A program made the position numbers and the translations under genes. DNA of 7,686 bases from Thiotrichaceae bacterium (lineage in GTDB: Bacteria; Pseudomonadota; Gammaproteobacteria; Thiotrichales; Thiotrichaceae): assembly GCA_027024625.1 (NCBI GenBank), contig JALVRY010000023.1, positions 1 to 7,686 on the forward strand, in the 5' to 3' direction. Of the stretch, positions 7,156-7,686 are shown piece by piece (within the stretch, counting starts at the first letter, position 1; each line of letters begins with the position of its first letter). Under the pieces are notes generated by a model that saw nothing but the letters and a program-made list of their open reading frames with translations, searched no databases and had not been told where the DNA came from.

Positions 7156-7449
7156 CTAACAACAAGCCTGCCCTGATGCCGTCGGCGTGCAACAAACTTC
7201 ACCATCTTTAGCTTCAACAGGCACAGATACACCCGCCGCCTTCTCATCAAAAGCTGCGTCTAGCTTTTCAGCCGCTTCATCGCGAATATGACGAGCAATT
7301 TCAATCGCTGTTTGTATCTGATTTTCTGGAATTCCTTGTGAGCGTAGTCGTTCGAGTTGACATAAGCCCATCGCGGGGTGTTTGGCGGCAATGCCTGATG
7401 CCAGTGAGATCAGGGCGACGATAGATGGATGTAATTCGGCTTGTGACAT
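7156..7449 (-). CDS. Small AhpD-like (carboxymuconolactone decarboxylase fold) protein with Cys-Cys tail
   Basis: The protein has 97 residues, is cytoplasmic and mostly helical. The stretch ALISLASGIAAKHPAMGLCQ, then LERLRSQGIPENQIQTAIEI and ARHIRDEAAEKLDAAF, follows the helical pattern of small AhpD-like proteins often found beside thioredoxin-like and permease genes. In those proteins the loop after the first helix carries a redox CxxC; here the matching place reads KHPAM (23-27) and only C30 is nearby. The C-terminal tail instead has CC at 86-87 and CC at 96-97, suggesting metal or metalloid binding or dithiol chemistry. AAGGA (7457-7461) lies 7 bases before the ATG, so the start is well supported. 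A thioredoxin-family gene with a similar Cys tail ends 91 bases upstream on the same strand, suggesting a joint role. The family assignment is moderate and the function is unknown. Confidence 0.85.
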   Translation of the reverse strand: MSQAELHPSIVALISLASGIAAKHPAMGLCQLERLRSQGIPENQIQTAIEIARHIRDEAAEKLDAAFDEKAAGVSVPVEAKDGEVCCTPTASGQACC

Positions 7450-7500
7450 GGTTTTTTCCTTTGAAATTATTATCTTTTAGGGCAATTTTTACTTTCATTT

Positions 7501-7526
7501 GCTGGGTTACGCTACGCTAACCCAGC
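7501..7526. repeat. GC-rich palindrome of a dispersed-repeat type
   Basis: GCTGGGTTA (7501-7509) and TAACCCAGC (7518-7526) are exact inverted copies around the 8-base centre CGCTACGC, followed by CTACGG. From memory, repeats with a GGGTTA...TAACCC stem followed by CTACG are widely scattered in gammaproteobacterial and cyanobacterial intergenic DNA. Here it sits between two minus-strand genes. In a transcript it would form a hairpin that could attenuate or stabilise the message. There is no adjacent T-run on the minus strand. Confidence 0.75.
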
Positions 7527-7540
7527 CTACGGTGTTGTAT

Positions 7541-7686
7541 TTATCCGCAGCAGCCTGAGCCATTACTTGATCCGCCACAGCATCCGCCTGTGTTCCCTGC
7601 TAACCAGCCTTTGATGCTGTCTTTGTCTGGAATTCCGCCTGCATGGACGACTTTTTCATCAATCACCACGCCTGGGGTGGATATTA
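7541..7686 (-). CDS. Thioredoxin-family protein, C-terminal part, with Gly/Cys tail
   Basis: Only the last 47 residues lie in the window; the gene runs off the right edge. The frame reads ISTPGVVIDEKVVHAGGIPD followed by KDSIKGWL. TPGVVID is the cis-proline loop and strand of the small thioredoxin/glutaredoxin-like proteins of the MTH895/TM0996 type, which are often encoded near arsenic or permease genes. After that fold ends, a tail GNTGGCCGGSSNGSGCCG adds two CC pairs in a Gly/Ser context, similar in spirit to the tail of the following gene. The normal active-site cysteines would lie outside the window, so they cannot be checked. The tail suggests extra metal or dithiol binding; this is inference. 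The stop is TAA at 7541-7543. Confidence 0.82.
   Translation of the reverse strand, partial: ISTPGVVIDEKVVHAGGIPDKDSIKGWLAGNTGGCCGGSSNGSGCCG

Noticed and set aside
1..7686. CRISPR array, tRNA or rRNA genes
   Set aside because: I saw no regularly spaced repeats, cloverleaf-like segments or rRNA-like sequence in the window.

Overview
This window looks like a moderately AT-rich gammaproteobacterial chromosome segment. The near full-length, E. coli-like IleS, the ileS-lspA pair and a YgjP-type metalloprotease support that class. I cannot fix the order or genus; Moraxellales, Cardiobacteriales and Thiotrichales remain possible.

Layout from left to right. Positions 1-767 are AT-rich and hold no confident gene. 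They contain a doubtful minus-strand ORF (189-485), one copy of a perfect stem-loop repeat (115-145), and a 156-bp element with terminal inverted repeats and TA flanks (572-727) that ends 40 bases before the proposed GTG start of ileS. Positions 768-4107 hold ileS and lspA, which overlap by 8 bases: isoleucine tRNA charging and lipoprotein signal-peptide processing. Positions 4108-4461 are a gene-free gap with a large inverted repeat, a weak promoter candidate and a second exact copy of the stem-loop repeat just upstream of a ribosome binding site.

Positions 4462-6286 are the most unusual part. The first gene encodes a secreted protein with a beta-rich, probably barrel-like N-terminal half, a Gly/Ala linker and a C-terminal domain resembling DUF4329, with a JAMM-like H-x-H...S-x-x-D metal motif. 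The second gene overlaps it and encodes a small exported protein with two cysteines, placed where a polymorphic toxin would have its immunity gene. I propose an exported effector and its periplasmic protector; this is inference.

The remaining genes are on the minus strand. They are a YgjP-like HExxH metalloprotease (6295-7029), a small AhpD-like protein that lacks the family CxxC but ends in paired cysteines (7156-7449), and the C-terminal part of a thioredoxin-family protein that also carries a glycine/cysteine tail (7541-7686). The last two probably form a redox or metal-related cluster that continues beyond the right edge. Between them is a palindrome of a dispersed-repeat type (7501-7526).
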